DNA of 64,000 nucleotides from Blautia sp. (GCA_023663685.1 JAMPHB010000003.1:1-64000); one strand, 5' to 3'; counted from the stretch's first letter, positions 30,913 through 39,850 are shown. The notes: generated by a model from the sequence alone, not told the origin. Made by a program: numbers and translations.

Positions 30913-32367
30913 ATGAATTACAGAATAATGGGAAAGTTTATTTCCCGGATTTTACTGGTGGAGGCGGTATTTATGCTTCCTCCGCTTATCATTGCCTTAT
31001 TTGAACAGAACGAGGCGGCAGTGCTGGGCTTTTGTGTGGGGATTGCCGTGACGGCGGCGGCTGCACTTTTGCTCTATCTGTTATGCCGCAAGGCCCAGAA
31101 ACGCTTTTACGCGCGGGAGGGAATGGCCTGTGTGGGGCTGAGCTGGATTGCTTTAAGTCTTCTGGGGTGTATCCCGTTTTGGGTTTCCGGGGAGATACCG
31201 CATTTTTTAGACGCCCTCTTTGAGACGGTGTCCGGCTTTACCACCACGGGAGCCTCGATTATGAGCGATGTGGAGAGCATGTCAAAGGCGATGCTCTACT
31301 GGCGCAGCTTCAGCCACTGGGTCGGCGGCATGGGCGTGCTGGTATTTCTGCTCGCCGTATCTACGAACGGGGAGAGCGGGAGCGGTTTCACCATGCATCT
31401 GCTCCGGGCGGAGAGCCCGGGGCCGAATGTGGGCAAGCTGGTGCCGAAGATGCGCACCACGGCAAGGATTTTGTATCTGCTCTACATCGTGCTGACGCTG
31501 CTTGATTTTATCTTTCTGCTGTTTGGCGGAATGTCCGTGTTTGAGGCAGTGTGTACGGCATTCGGCACGGCGGGAACCGGGGGCTTTGGCATAAAAAATG
31601 ACAGTCTGGCGGGTTACAGCCCCTATATACAGAATGTGTGCACGGTATTTATGCTGTTGTTTGCCGTGAATTTCAGCTGCTATTACATGCTGCTGCTCAA
31701 GAATTTTAAGGCGGTGGCAAAGGACGGGGAGCTGAGGCTGTATCTCATCATCGTGTTTGGCAGCATCGTTTTGCTCACGCTTAATCTGCGGGGCTATTAC
31801 GCCTCGTTTTCGGAGACGCTCCGGCATGTGGCATTTCAGGTGGCGAGTCTGGTCAGCAGCACCGGCTATGCGACCACGGATTTCGACCTCTGGCCAAGCC
31901 TGTCGAAGGGCATTCTGTTTGCGCTCATGTTTGTCGGCGCCTGCGCCGGGAGCACGGGCGGAGGCATGAAGGTGGGGCGCGCGCTTTTGCTCTTTAAGGG
32001 ATTAAAGCGCAATATGCGGCGTATGCTGAATCCACGCAGGGTCGAAGTGGTACGCTTGAACGGCGAGGCCGTGAGCGAGGAGGTCATCGAGAATACCAAC
32101 ACTTATCTTGCGGCCTATATGCTGATTCTGCTGGTGAGCTTTCTGTGCGTGTCCGTGGATGGGCTTTCCATGACCACCAATATGTCCGCGGTGGTGTCCT
32201 GCTTCAACAATATGGGGCCGGGCTTCGAGCTGGTGGGACCCACCTGCAATTACTCGGTCTACGGCGCATTTTCCAAGGTGGTGCTGATTGTGGATATGCT
32301 GGCGGGAAGGCTGGAGATTTTCCCGATGCTGCTTCTGACATCGAGGAGCACATGGCGGCACCGGTAA
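30913..32367 (+). CDS. trkH: Trk potassium transporter membrane subunit TrkH
   Basis: A 484-residue pore protein with the four repeated membrane-pore-membrane units. Selectivity loops seen as TTTGAS, GTAGTGGFG, SSTGYATTD and NNMGPGF, and the C-terminal GRLEIFPML. Start ATG 30913 is used (GGGGAG upstream); a longer in-frame start at 30889 would overlap trkA by 4 bp. Forms the channel partner of TrkA. Confidence 0.93.
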   Translation: MNYRIMGKFISRILLVEAVFMLPPLIIALFEQNEAAVLGFCVGIAVTAAAALLLYLLCRKAQKRFYAREGMACVGLSWIALSLLGCIPFWVSGEIPHFLDALFETVSGFTTTGASIMSDVESMSKAMLYWRSFSHWVGGMGVLVFLLAVSTNGESGSGFTMHLLRAESPGPNVGKLVPKMRTTARILYLLYIVLTLLDFIFLLFGGMSVFEAVCTAFGTAGTGGFGIKNDSLAGYSPYIQNVCTVFMLLFAVNFSCYYMLLLKNFKAVAKDGELRLYLIIVFGSIVLLTLNLRGYYASFSETLRHVAFQVASLVSSTGYATTDFDLWPSLSKGILFALMFVGACAGSTGGGMKVGRALLLFKGLKRNMRRMLNPRRVEVVRLNGEAVSEEVIENTNTYLAAYMLILLVSFLCVSVDGLSMTTNMSAVVSCFNNMGPGFELVGPTCNYSVYGAFSKVVLIVDMLAGRLEIFPMLLLTSRSTWRHR

Positions 32368-32439
32368 TGCAGGAAATGCTGCATAATAATGGAAATACGG
32401 TGGAATCAATTCAATATTTAGTATATGTGCGGAATAGAC

Positions 32440-32489
32440 ACACAAAATATAGCAGACCGGGAGATTTCCAGGCCTGCTATATTTTGTGT
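32440..32489. terminator. Bidirectional terminator between trkH and the subtilase gene
   Basis: Convergent genes meet here. ACACAAAATATAGCAG pairs with CTGCTATATTTTGTGT around an 18-base loop. It ends a few bases from the subtilase stop codon. Confidence 0.8.
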
Positions 32490-32496
32490 AAAGCTG

Positions 32497-34194
32497 CTAT
32501 AGCAGCAGAAATGCCTGGTACACGTCCAGTTTTCCGTAGCCCCACTGGGTGTTCGGGTAGATGCGGTCCCTGTCCCGCGTACAGCCCCGGATTAAAATGT
32601 TGCCGATTTCCACGGAATTGAGGGAGAAATCGTTGCGTCTGATTTCGCCCCACTCCATGATCTGGGCGCAGGCGCCGGCCGTGACGGCGGCCGCTGCGCT
32701 GGTTCCGGTTATCGCCGTGTAATTGCCGCGGATATCGACAGCCTGCACATTTACCGCAGGAGCCACAAAATCCGGCTTTATATTGTTCGTTACGGTAAAG
32801 CCGCGGCCGGAGCTTAAGTAGAGGGAGCCGCCGCTGGTGTTGTAGCCCCCGACCGTGATCGGGATGCTGGCGGAGCCCGGAATCGTCAGTGTCACGTCAG
32901 GGTCAGGCCGGAGAAAAAATACATCATGCTCCAGCATTCCGGTCATGGGAAGCCATACATGAAAGTCCCCGGTGATGGCGGCCTCCGGCGAGACGCGGAG
33001 CGTCCAGACTCCCCGGGGCACATTTATGAGCCGTATAAAGACGAGCTGGTCGCCCCGGGTGCGTCCCACAGTGCGGTAGTCCACGGTAATCTGCGTATTT
33101 TCCAGCCGGAACAGATATTCCTGATGTCCGGTGGTGCGGGTGGGGACGGCAGGCAAAAGCGCGCCGCCGGGAGAGCGCAGGGAGACGGCAAACAGATCCG
33201 GCGCGGTGTTCCACAGCTCCAGATAAAAGCCGTTCATATTCTCCTCCACATTGATCTCTACCTCCACGCCCTCCGGCTCCATGGGACTGTCCGGCCCCCG
33301 GAAGTGATGCCTTGCCAGAGCCTCATTGCCGGAGGCGGTGACGATGCAGCGCCGCCAGTGCCCGCCCACATCGTTTAAGTATTCGGACAGGATGCTCCCC
33401 CCGGAGTGGCTTCCGTTGTTTGTGCCGAGTCCGAGGCATATAATGATGGGCTGTCCGTACTCTCTGGCCTTTCCCTCAAGGTAGGCGACGCCCGCCATGA
33501 TATCGTTCTCCTGATAGCACAGGGTATCCTCCGGTATGAAGAAAAAATCCTTGAGATATTGCTTGGCAGGCTTGAGCTTGACGACCAGAATGTCCGCAAG
33601 CGGAGCCGCCCCGGTAAAGTTGTTTGCAGGGTCTGCGCTCCCGCAGGCGATGCTTGCAAGGGCAGTGCCGTGCCCGACGGTGTCCGTGGCGGGCACAAGG
33701 CTTCGGGGATCGTCGGAGGCGAGAGCGTTATTGAGCGCATCCTGACTGTACTCGACGCCGTAGAGGAAGCCCTTCGGGGGGCGGTTCTCATCTCCCTCCT
33801 CCGCAGGGGTGGCAGTCTGATCCCAGATGCCCTGTATGCGGCTGCTTCCGTCGGAATTGCGGAAACAGGCGTTTTCATAGACGATTCCGGTGTCAATAAA
33901 GCCCATGAGCACGCCGCTCCCGCGGAGGGAGATGGAGGGCTGGGTCTGGAGCTGTATAATACCGCTCTCCTCAAGAGCGGTGGTATCCAGCAGACCGAAG
34001 CACTTGGGGAGGTAAGAATAGCTGTAGTCCTGGATGGAGAGGGGCGCTACCCGTGAGCGGTCGAAGTAGTAAATCGTGTAGCTGGAGTTGATGGGCTGCA
34101 TACAGTCAGGAAGATCGCTGGGCCACTGTATGAATTCTACGGGTATAATGACATCGACGACGTCGTTAGATTTAATAATTTCGTTGCAGGTCAT
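32497..34194 (-). CDS. S8 subtilisin-like serine protease, Csp-type
   Basis: A 565-residue subtilase without a classical signal peptide. The triad is present: Asp in MGFIDTGI (near 105), His in VGHGTALAS (near 175) and Ser in GTSAAAA (near 500), with the oxyanion TASGNEA. A jelly-roll-like insert (about 290-440) separates His and Ser, as in the Csp germination proteases of clostridia, which activate the cortex hydrolase SleC. The presence of sleC 14 kb away supports that role, although many Lachnospiraceae have other S8 paralogues. The ATG has AGAAAAAGG upstream. Confidence 0.75.
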   Translation of the reverse strand: MTCNEIIKSNDVVDVIIPVEFIQWPSDLPDCMQPINSSYTIYYFDRSRVAPLSIQDYSYSYLPKCFGLLDTTALEESGIIQLQTQPSISLRGSGVLMGFIDTGIVYENACFRNSDGSSRIQGIWDQTATPAEEGDENRPPKGFLYGVEYSQDALNNALASDDPRSLVPATDTVGHGTALASIACGSADPANNFTGAAPLADILVVKLKPAKQYLKDFFFIPEDTLCYQENDIMAGVAYLEGKAREYGQPIIICLGLGTNNGSHSGGSILSEYLNDVGGHWRRCIVTASGNEALARHHFRGPDSPMEPEGVEVEINVEENMNGFYLELWNTAPDLFAVSLRSPGGALLPAVPTRTTGHQEYLFRLENTQITVDYRTVGRTRGDQLVFIRLINVPRGVWTLRVSPEAAITGDFHVWLPMTGMLEHDVFFLRPDPDVTLTIPGSASIPITVGGYNTSGGSLYLSSGRGFTVTNNIKPDFVAPAVNVQAVDIRGNYTAITGTSAAAAVTAGACAQIMEWGEIRRNDFSLNSVEIGNILIRGCTRDRDRIYPNTQWGYGKLDVYQAFLLL

Positions 34195-34263
34195 AAAAGC
34201 CTTTTTCTTTTATCCTATGCCGCAGACTCTGATATATTTCTGAAAAAGAATGAAAAAAGGGGT

Positions 34264-34290
34264 TAAGTACAGGGACGGCTGTGCCGATAT
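34264..34290 (+). promoter_or_regulatory. Sigma-D (sigma-28) type promoter
   Basis: TAAG at 34264-34267, exactly 15 bases, GCCGATAT at 34283-34290: a full match to the -10 and 3 of 4 at the -35 of the flagellar sigma consensus. Confidence 0.85.
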
Positions 34291-34355
34291 ATTTTCCAGA
34301 GAACTCATATACAATAAATGGATTTACCAACAAATTATTCCAAGGAGGGAGAACT

Positions 34356-35126
34356 ATGAGTACAGCAGGAAACATCACAAGCGCATACGATGCGGCGAGA
34401 TCCGCAAGCGCCTACACCAGAACCGAGGAGAGTACAAAGACCACAAAGACAGCCACCGCGGCGAAGTCCGGCAATTACGGCAACACCATCGGCGACGTAC
34501 AGCTCTCGGAGAAGGCGGCGAAGTATTACGAGCAGCTTAAGAGCAAGAACGCGAACATGGATTTTGTCCTTGTCAGCAATGATGAGGTGGACGGCGCGGA
34601 GCAGAAGGCGGCGAAGTTTGCGAATTCCGGCCGCACGCTGGTGCTGATTGACGCGGAAAAGCTCGAGAAGATGGCGGAGGATGAGGATTACCGCAAGAAG
34701 TATGAGAGCATCATCGCCAATGCGGGCAGCCAGCTCAATGCGATGGCGGATAAGCTCGGCTCCGGGACGCTTGCGAATGTGAAGACCTTTGGCATCAAGG
34801 TGGACGACAATGGCAACGCTTCTTATTTTGCGGTGGTTGACAAGTCGTTAAGCCAGCAGAAGGACCGCATTGAGAAGGTGCGCGAGAAGAGAGCGGAGGA
34901 GAAAAAGGAAGCGAACAAAGAGGCTTCCGAGGCGCGGCTGGAAAAGTCGAAGGAAAAGAACAAGACGCAGACAAATAAGACGTCGGAGCAGTATGAGACG
35001 ATCACAGCCTCGACGGTCGATGAGCTCATCAAGCGCCTGAACGACGATTATTATGCGAACATGAGCGACAATGCCCGCACGGAGCAGGAGCTGCAGGTAG
35101 GCACACAGTTTGATTTGCGCTTATAA
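34356..35126 (+). CDS. Sigma-D-controlled DUF6033-like protein
   Basis: A 256-residue protein that I place tentatively in the DUF6033 group of clostridial proteins. It opens S-T-A-G-N-I-T-S-A-Y, then a Thr/Lys-rich stretch, VQLSEKAAKYYEQLK near 50, a globular part with DFVLVSND and TLVLIDAEKL, and a highly charged Lys/Glu coiled region (about 185-220). No signal peptide or membrane segment. The start at 34356 follows AAGGAGGGAG. The gene is directly behind a sigma-D promoter and 8 bp before a DUF2974 gene, so both are likely expressed with motility genes. Confidence 0.65.
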   Translation: MSTAGNITSAYDAARSASAYTRTEESTKTTKTATAAKSGNYGNTIGDVQLSEKAAKYYEQLKSKNANMDFVLVSNDEVDGAEQKAAKFANSGRTLVLIDAEKLEKMAEDEDYRKKYESIIANAGSQLNAMADKLGSGTLANVKTFGIKVDDNGNASYFAVVDKSLSQQKDRIEKVREKRAEEKKEANKEASEARLEKSKEKNKTQTNKTSEQYETITASTVDELIKRLNDDYYANMSDNARTEQELQVGTQFDLRL

Positions 35127-35134
35127 GGAGATTT

Positions 35135-36247
35135 ATGGCAAATATTATGGATTATCTGCTCTGGCGGGGGGATCTTGACTGGGATGCGGCAGAATTCAAT
35201 GAAGTGGACAATCTGATTCTGTCAGAGCTGATTTATGTGGATTTCTCGGAATTTGTTCCGGGGCCTGGAGAGGGGGACGTCGGTATTGCCGACGTCTCCC
35301 ACGCTTTTTTTGAAAAACACACGGACGAGGAAATCAATGAGCACATCTCCAGCACGAAGGTGTCGGCATTTCTGATGCGCGAGATGGCAAAGACGAAGCG
35401 TTTTGCCGGTATCCGGCTGGCCGATTATGTCAACGACATCAGCACAGAGGAGCAGTCCCAGTTCTGCGCCATGACCGTGGATCTGGGGGACGGGCGGCTG
35501 AACGTCGTGTATTCCGGCACGGACGCGACGATTGTGGGCTGGCGGGAGAATTTCAACATGAGCTTTCTCTCGGAGACCCCGGGACAGTTAAAGGCGGTAG
35601 AGTACTTAAGCAGGGTGGCGGCAAAAAATTCGCGGCCTCTGCGGATCATGGGGCATTCCAAGGGCGGCAACCTGTCGGTCTATGCGGCGACCCACGCCGA
35701 CCCCGGGATTATGGAGCGTATCGAGGTCATATACAGCAACGATGGCCCCGGCTTTTCGGAGACGATGATTTCTGCAGAAAACTATAAGCGTATGCTTCCA
35801 AAGATTCATACAATTGTTCCCGAGTCCTCCATTGTCGGGATGCTTTTAGAACATGAGGAGGAATTTGAGGTTGTCAAAAGCAGTGGAAGCGGCGCAGGCC
35901 AGCACGATGTGATGAGCTGGGAGGTGCTGGGGCCTTCGCTGGTGCACTGCAGCACCGTGGACGAAAAAGCCGTCATTTTGGACAGAACTTTAAAATCATG
36001 GCTTGCCAGCATGGACAGCGGGCAGAGAGAGGAGCTTGTGGACGCGCTGTTTTCCGTGCTGGAAGAGGGAGATATCCGCACGGTGGACGATCTGGCGGCG
36101 ATGCACCCGGGGCGGCTTCTGGAGCTCATAAAAAACAGCCGCAGGCCGGACAGGGACGGGCAGGAGATCCTCTGGGAAAATGCGCGCAGGCTGGCCGAGG
36201 AGGGCGGCCGCGTCATGCAGGAACTCTTATTTGGCAGGGAAAAATAA
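35135..36247 (+). CDS. DUF2974 (Mbeg1-like) alpha/beta-hydrolase-fold protein
   Basis: A 370-residue protein with the DUF2974 pattern: ELIYVDFS opening, VVYSGTDATIVGWRENFNMSF, and a lipase-type elbow G-H-S-K-G-G-N near residue 175 with SNDGPGF after it. This implies a serine hydrolase acting on lipids or esters, but substrates of the family are unknown. No signal peptide is seen. AAGGAG precedes the ATG. It is the second gene of the sigma-D operon, 8 bp after the DUF6033-like gene. Confidence 0.8.
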   Translation: MANIMDYLLWRGDLDWDAAEFNEVDNLILSELIYVDFSEFVPGPGEGDVGIADVSHAFFEKHTDEEINEHISSTKVSAFLMREMAKTKRFAGIRLADYVNDISTEEQSQFCAMTVDLGDGRLNVVYSGTDATIVGWRENFNMSFLSETPGQLKAVEYLSRVAAKNSRPLRIMGHSKGGNLSVYAATHADPGIMERIEVIYSNDGPGFSETMISAENYKRMLPKIHTIVPESSIVGMLLEHEEEFEVVKSSGSGAGQHDVMSWEVLGPSLVHCSTVDEKAVILDRTLKSWLASMDSGQREELVDALFSVLEEGDIRTVDDLAAMHPGRLLELIKNSRRPDRDGQEILWENARRLAEEGGRVMQELLFGREK

Positions 36248-36318
36248 AAAGAAATCATAAAATTTTTGTGAAATGCTTTTTTTTACCAGTGTAATCAGTT
36301 ATAATAGACAAGTATTAG

Positions 36319-36346
36319 GGGCTGTTAATACAGAAATTAACAGCCC
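36319..36346 (+). promoter_or_regulatory. Hairpin in the gltA leader
   Basis: GGGCTGTTAAT/ATTAACAGCCC stem followed by TATTATTAT. It lies between a TATAAT box (36300-36305) and the citrate synthase start, so it is either a leader stem or an attenuator rather than an end of the upstream operon. Confidence 0.55.
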
Positions 36347-36382
36347 TATTATTATAGTATGTTCTGCAAAGGAGGGTGAAGC

Positions 36383-37720
36383 ATGACAAAAAAGGAACAG
36401 TTGATGAAGTATGCCAGCGGAAAGACCAAGCTTTGTATTGCCAATGATACGATTCCAGATAGTCTGTTTGCGGAGTACGGTGTGAACCGTGGGCTGCGCG
36501 ATGTAAAGGGAAAGGGGGTGCTCACGGGGCTTACGAATATTTCAGAGATCGTCTCCTTCCGGGAGAACAGTGACGGCGAGCTCGTTCCCTGCGACGGGGA
36601 GCTGTGGTACCGCGGCTACAATGTAAAGACGCTGATTGGCTCTCTCGGGGAGGAGGAGTTCAGCTTCGAAAAGACGGCATATCTGCTGATTTTCGGGGAG
36701 CTTCCCAGTGAGGCGGAGCTGGCGGAGTTCACGCATGTGCTTGCAGATGTGCGGACACTTCCCACGAATTTTACGAGGGACGTCATTATGAAAGCTCCGA
36801 CCAGGGATATTATGAATTCCATGACGAGGAGTATTCTGACGCTTGCGGCTTACGACAAGCGGACATCGGAGGCGACACTGGAGAACAATATCCGCCAGTG
36901 CATCCAGCTTGTGGCGGAATTCCCGATGCTGGCGGTGTACGGCTACCACGCCTACAACCACTATGAGAACGATTCCAGCATGTATATCCACAGGCCGAAA
37001 CCCGAGCTTTCCACCGCGGAGAATTTCCTGCGTATGCTGCGGCCGGACAATCATTACACGAAGCTGGAGGCGAAGGTTTTAGATGTGGCGCTCATGCTGC
37101 ATATGGAGCACGGCGGCGGCAATAACAGTACATTCACGACCCGGGTGGTGACATCTGCGGGCACGGATACATATTCGGCGATGGCGGCGGCGATGTCCTC
37201 TCTAAAGGGACCGAAGCATGGCGGAGCGAACATCAAGGTGATGGAGATGATGCAGGATATCCGTCACAATGTAAAGGACTGGGAGGATCGCGACGAGCTG
37301 CGCGCCTATCTGGCAAAGATACTGGACGGCGAGGCGTTTGACCACAAGGGGCTGATTTACGGCATGGGTCATGCGGTGTATTCTCTGTCCGACCCGAGGG
37401 AGCGCATCTTTAAGAAATATGTGGAGCATTTGGCGGATGCCAAGAATCGGCAGAAGGAGATGCAGCTTTACAATCTGATCGAAGAGCTTGCGCCGGAGCT
37501 GATTGGCGAGAAACGGCATATTTTCAAGGGTGTTTCGCCGAACGTCGATTTTTACAGCGGATTTGTGTATGAGATGCTGGATATTCCGACGGAGCTGTTC
37601 ACGCCATTGTTTGCGGTGGCGCGGATTGCGGGCTGGAGTGCGCACCGGCTGGAGGAGTTTGTGGGTATGAATAAGATTATCCGCCCGGCGTACAAGAGCG
37701 TGATGGTCGAGAAGGAGTAG
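36383..37720 (+). CDS. gltA: Citrate synthase
   Basis: A 445-residue enzyme condensing oxaloacetate and acetyl-CoA to citrate. Large-domain motifs include LWYRGYNV near 80, the MLHMEHGGGNNSTF region with an active-site His, GPKHGGAN and GMGHAVYSLSDPR carrying the second catalytic His. The usual third residue falls in the NVDFYSGF region. Length matches the citrate/2-methylcitrate synthase form found in clostridia; 2-methylcitrate activity cannot be excluded. AAAGGAGGG precedes the ATG. proC follows after 7 bp, linking citrate to 2-oxoglutarate, glutamate and proline. Confidence 0.92.
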   Translation: MTKKEQLMKYASGKTKLCIANDTIPDSLFAEYGVNRGLRDVKGKGVLTGLTNISEIVSFRENSDGELVPCDGELWYRGYNVKTLIGSLGEEEFSFEKTAYLLIFGELPSEAELAEFTHVLADVRTLPTNFTRDVIMKAPTRDIMNSMTRSILTLAAYDKRTSEATLENNIRQCIQLVAEFPMLAVYGYHAYNHYENDSSMYIHRPKPELSTAENFLRMLRPDNHYTKLEAKVLDVALMLHMEHGGGNNSTFTTRVVTSAGTDTYSAMAAAMSSLKGPKHGGANIKVMEMMQDIRHNVKDWEDRDELRAYLAKILDGEAFDHKGLIYGMGHAVYSLSDPRERIFKKYVEHLADAKNRQKEMQLYNLIEELAPELIGEKRHIFKGVSPNVDFYSGFVYEMLDIPTELFTPLFAVARIAGWSAHRLEEFVGMNKIIRPAYKSVMVEKE

Positions 37721-37727
37721 GACGCTT

Positions 37728-38522
37728 ATGAAAATTGGATTTATCGGCTGTGGCAATATGGGCACAGCCATGATGCAGGGAATACTGGATTCCGGAAAAT
37801 GTGAGCCGCAGGAGCTGATGACCTCCTGCCGTACCGCGGATACCCTCGAGGTGAAGAAGCGCACGCTGGGCGTACAGACGACACTGGAGAACCGAAAGGT
37901 GGCGGCTTTTGCAGAGATTTTGTTTCTCGCGGTGAAGCCCCAGTTTTACGGGGAGGTGATCGCGGAGATCCGCGATGCGGCCGCGGAGTCTGCCATTGTA
38001 GTCTCGATTGCGCCGGGAAAGTCGCTGGAGTGGCTTGCAGGGCAGTTTGGACGGGACATAAAGCTGATTCGTATGATGCCCAATACCCCTGCGATGGTGA
38101 AGGCGGGCATGACCGGCATGTGCGCATCGGATGCGGTCTCTGAGGAGGAGCTTGCCCTGGTGCGGGAGATCTGCAGTGGTTTCTCGGAGACGGAGGTGGT
38201 TCCGGAGAGCCTGATGGACACGGTCACGGCGGTGAGCGGAAGCTCCCCGGCCTATGTGTTTTTGTTTATTGAGGCGATGGCGGACGCGGCGGTGGCAGGC
38301 GGTATGCCACGGAAGCAGGCGTACAAATTTGCGGCGAATGCGGTGCTTGGCAGTGCGAAGCTTCTGCTGGAGACGGGGGCGCACCCCGGAGAGCTCAAGG
38401 ATATGGTCTGCTCTCCGGCGGGCACTACGATTCAGGCAGTGCGCGTCCTTGAGGAGAGGGGGCTGCGGAGCTGTGTGATGGAAGCGGTGATGAAGTGTCT
38501 GGAGATTTCCCGGGGAATCTAA
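37728..38522 (+). CDS. proC: Pyrroline-5-carboxylate reductase
   Basis: A 264-residue NAD(P)H-dependent enzyme, last step of proline synthesis. Rossmann motif IGFIGCGNMGTAM at the N-terminus, FLAVKPQ, MMPNTPA near 105, and the dimerisation-domain signature SGSSPAYVF...MADAAVAGG with HPGELKDMVCSPAGTT. Located 7 bp after gltA, so in the same operon. A degenerate stretch (38523-38640) and a palindromic repeat follow it. Confidence 0.94.
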   Translation: MKIGFIGCGNMGTAMMQGILDSGKCEPQELMTSCRTADTLEVKKRTLGVQTTLENRKVAAFAEILFLAVKPQFYGEVIAEIRDAAAESAIVVSIAPGKSLEWLAGQFGRDIKLIRMMPNTPAMVKAGMTGMCASDAVSEEELALVREICSGFSETEVVPESLMDTVTAVSGSSPAYVFLFIEAMADAAVAGGMPRKQAYKFAANAVLGSAKLLLETGAHPGELKDMVCSPAGTTIQAVRVLEERGLRSCVMEAVMKCLEISRGI

Positions 38523-38647
38523 CGAACCGCGGGGGAAGAGAGAATATGAATCTGGCACAACTAAAGGAAGGATGAGCTGCTGACTTTTGCTCTGGCTGGC
38601 GGGGATTGTCCTTGGGCTGGGATAGACAGCCATATAAGTGGATTTCT

Positions 38648-38773
38648 GCGAAAAATTTTCATGGAAATCAATTTTTGGTAATTGTGAATGGCAGAGTGTG
38701 TGAAAGGTTTCCAAAGCTGTCTTTGCGCGCGCTCAGCCATCTGCAATAGAAAATGATTTCCGTGAAAAGTTTC
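38648..38773. repeat. Palindromic intergenic element, copy B (loop-deleted)
   Basis: Arms GAAAAATTTTCATGGAAATCA and the matching right arm (TGATTTCC(G)TGAAAA) enclose a stem related to the copy at 44476: right arm shares AGCTGTCTTTGCGCGCGCTCAGCCAT. The central loop segment present in the other copies is missing, so the arms pair less perfectly. Part of the right end, ATGATTTCCGTGAAAA, is repeated directly at about 38779. Nothing else is seen in the 360-bp gap except a -10-like box before 38883. Confidence 0.65.
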
Positions 38774-38882
38774 TGGTATGATTTCCGTGAAAAATTTCCG
38801 GTATGGCTTGCTTTTTTTGAGTAGTATGTGTAGAATAGCATAGTAATACTTTGTGAATATAGGAGAAATGTGAGGATACAGT

Positions 38883-39131
38883 ATGAGTCAGGCGAAGGTA
38901 GAACAGTATAAAAAGGACAAGGCGAACCGCAGGAAGCTTATGCAGAAGGAGAAAGCGCAGCGCATGGCCGCGCGGGTGTGCGCGTGGGCGATTTTGCTGG
39001 CGGTTGTCGGCTGGGCGGGATATTCCGCTTATTCCTATTTTGAGGCGAAGCAGCCTACGGAGACAGTTTATACGGATCTTACGGCGATGTCCGACTATAT
39101 CAGCGGGCTGGAGACAGAGGCCGCAGAATAG
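38883..39131 (+). CDS. Small single-pass membrane protein
   Basis: An 82-residue protein: a strongly basic N-terminal helix (KKDKANRRKLMQKEKAQR), one membrane segment (about 32-52) and an acidic tail (SGLETEAAE). No family recognised. The charge pattern predicts the N-terminus inside the cell. It is a lone gene, converging on the gene at 39165 across a shared terminator. Confidence 0.55.
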   Translation: MSQAKVEQYKKDKANRRKLMQKEKAQRMAARVCAWAILLAVVGWAGYSAYSYFEAKQPTETVYTDLTAMSDYISGLETEAAE

Positions 39132-39150
39132 AGTGATACAGTGGTGTAAG

Positions 39151-39184
39151 GGGCGGTGCCGGAATTATTCCGACGCCGCCTTTT
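39151..39184. terminator. Bidirectional terminator
   Basis: GGGCGGTGCCGGAAT pairs imperfectly with ATTCCGACGCCGCC, followed by TTTT on the plus strand; it overlaps the 3' end of the minus-strand gene. Confidence 0.65.
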
Positions 39185-39599
39185 CTAATGCGTCCTCAAT
39201 CGCAGCAAGGAGCACTATGGAGGTGTACTGGTTGTTTTCCGAATATGTAAGATTATCCAGAGACTGACTGGACACGATCTGCCCTGCAAGGTCGTCTAAG
39301 GCGGGGCGGATGAGGGGGTACATTGTCTCCATGGTCTCATCCAGATTGACAAGTGAAATGGAGTTGATATTATTCTCGTCCACCACTATTTGCACATCCA
39401 GCGCCGCATCGCTGATCTGAACGGAGGAGGTGTAGACTCCGGGTACATACATGGTCGGAACGGCCTCCTCTATGGCCTCCTCTTTCGGTTTCAGCAGAAT
39501 GGTCACAAGCACGGCGAGAATGAGAACCAGAGCGACCATTACGGCAGTAAATATCATCCGTTTCATGTGCAGGACGACGATTTTTGTTTTTGCACTCAT
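39165..39599 (-). CDS. Membrane-anchored FMN_bind-like protein without the flavin-attachment site
   Basis: A 144-residue protein with an N-terminal anchor (MKRMIFTAVMVALVLILAVLV near residues 12-32) and an outside domain. PGVYTSSVQ...VQIVVDENNINSISL and a C-terminal QIVSSQSLDNLTYS...YTSIVLLAAIEDAL follow the FMN_bind domain outline (GVYTG..., then SQS..D.vSGATyTS..v..A...AL). The SGAT sequence needed for covalent FMN is replaced by SENNQ. The start at 39599 is chosen because AGGCAGAA and GGAGG lie upstream; longer frames run into the tRNA region. Function unknown, probably non-flavinylated. Confidence 0.5.
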   Translation of the reverse strand: MSAKTKIVVLHMKRMIFTAVMVALVLILAVLVTILLKPKEEAIEEAVPTMYVPGVYTSSVQISDAALDVQIVVDENNINSISLVNLDETMETMYPLIRPALDDLAGQIVSSQSLDNLTYSENNQYTSIVLLAAIEDALEKAASE

Positions 39600-39705
39600 G
39601 TTCTGCCTCCATTTCTGTTTTTGGTTCCTTACATCATATGAGAGAGGCGGCGGAATCATTCCATTTGCCCTAAATATTCTGAATTGAGCAACTTTTTTAA
39701 AATGG

Positions 39706-39734
39706 TTGACACATACAAAAGCTTCTGATATTAT
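39706..39734 (+). promoter_or_regulatory. tRNA-Gly promoter
   Basis: TTGACA at 39706-39711, 17-bp spacer, TATTAT at 39729-39734. Confidence 0.85.
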
Positions 39735-39768
39735 ATTACTTGTGTTTGAGAGAGCACGAACAGCATAT

Positions 39769-39841
39769 GCGATAGTGGCGTAGTTGGTAACGCGCGACCT
39801 TGCCAAGGTCGAGACCGCGGGTTCGAGCCCCGTCTATCGCT
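39769..39841 (+). tRNA. tRNA-Gly (anticodon GCC)
   Basis: Acceptor stem GCGATAG/CTATCGC closes a standard cloverleaf of 73 nt with anticodon arm CGACC-TTGCCAA-GGTCG (anticodon GCC) and T-loop GTTCGAGCC. The 3' CCA is not encoded. A solitary tRNA with its own promoter and terminator; no integrated element is seen at its 3' end. Confidence 0.97.
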
Positions 39842-39850
39842 CTTTGAAGA

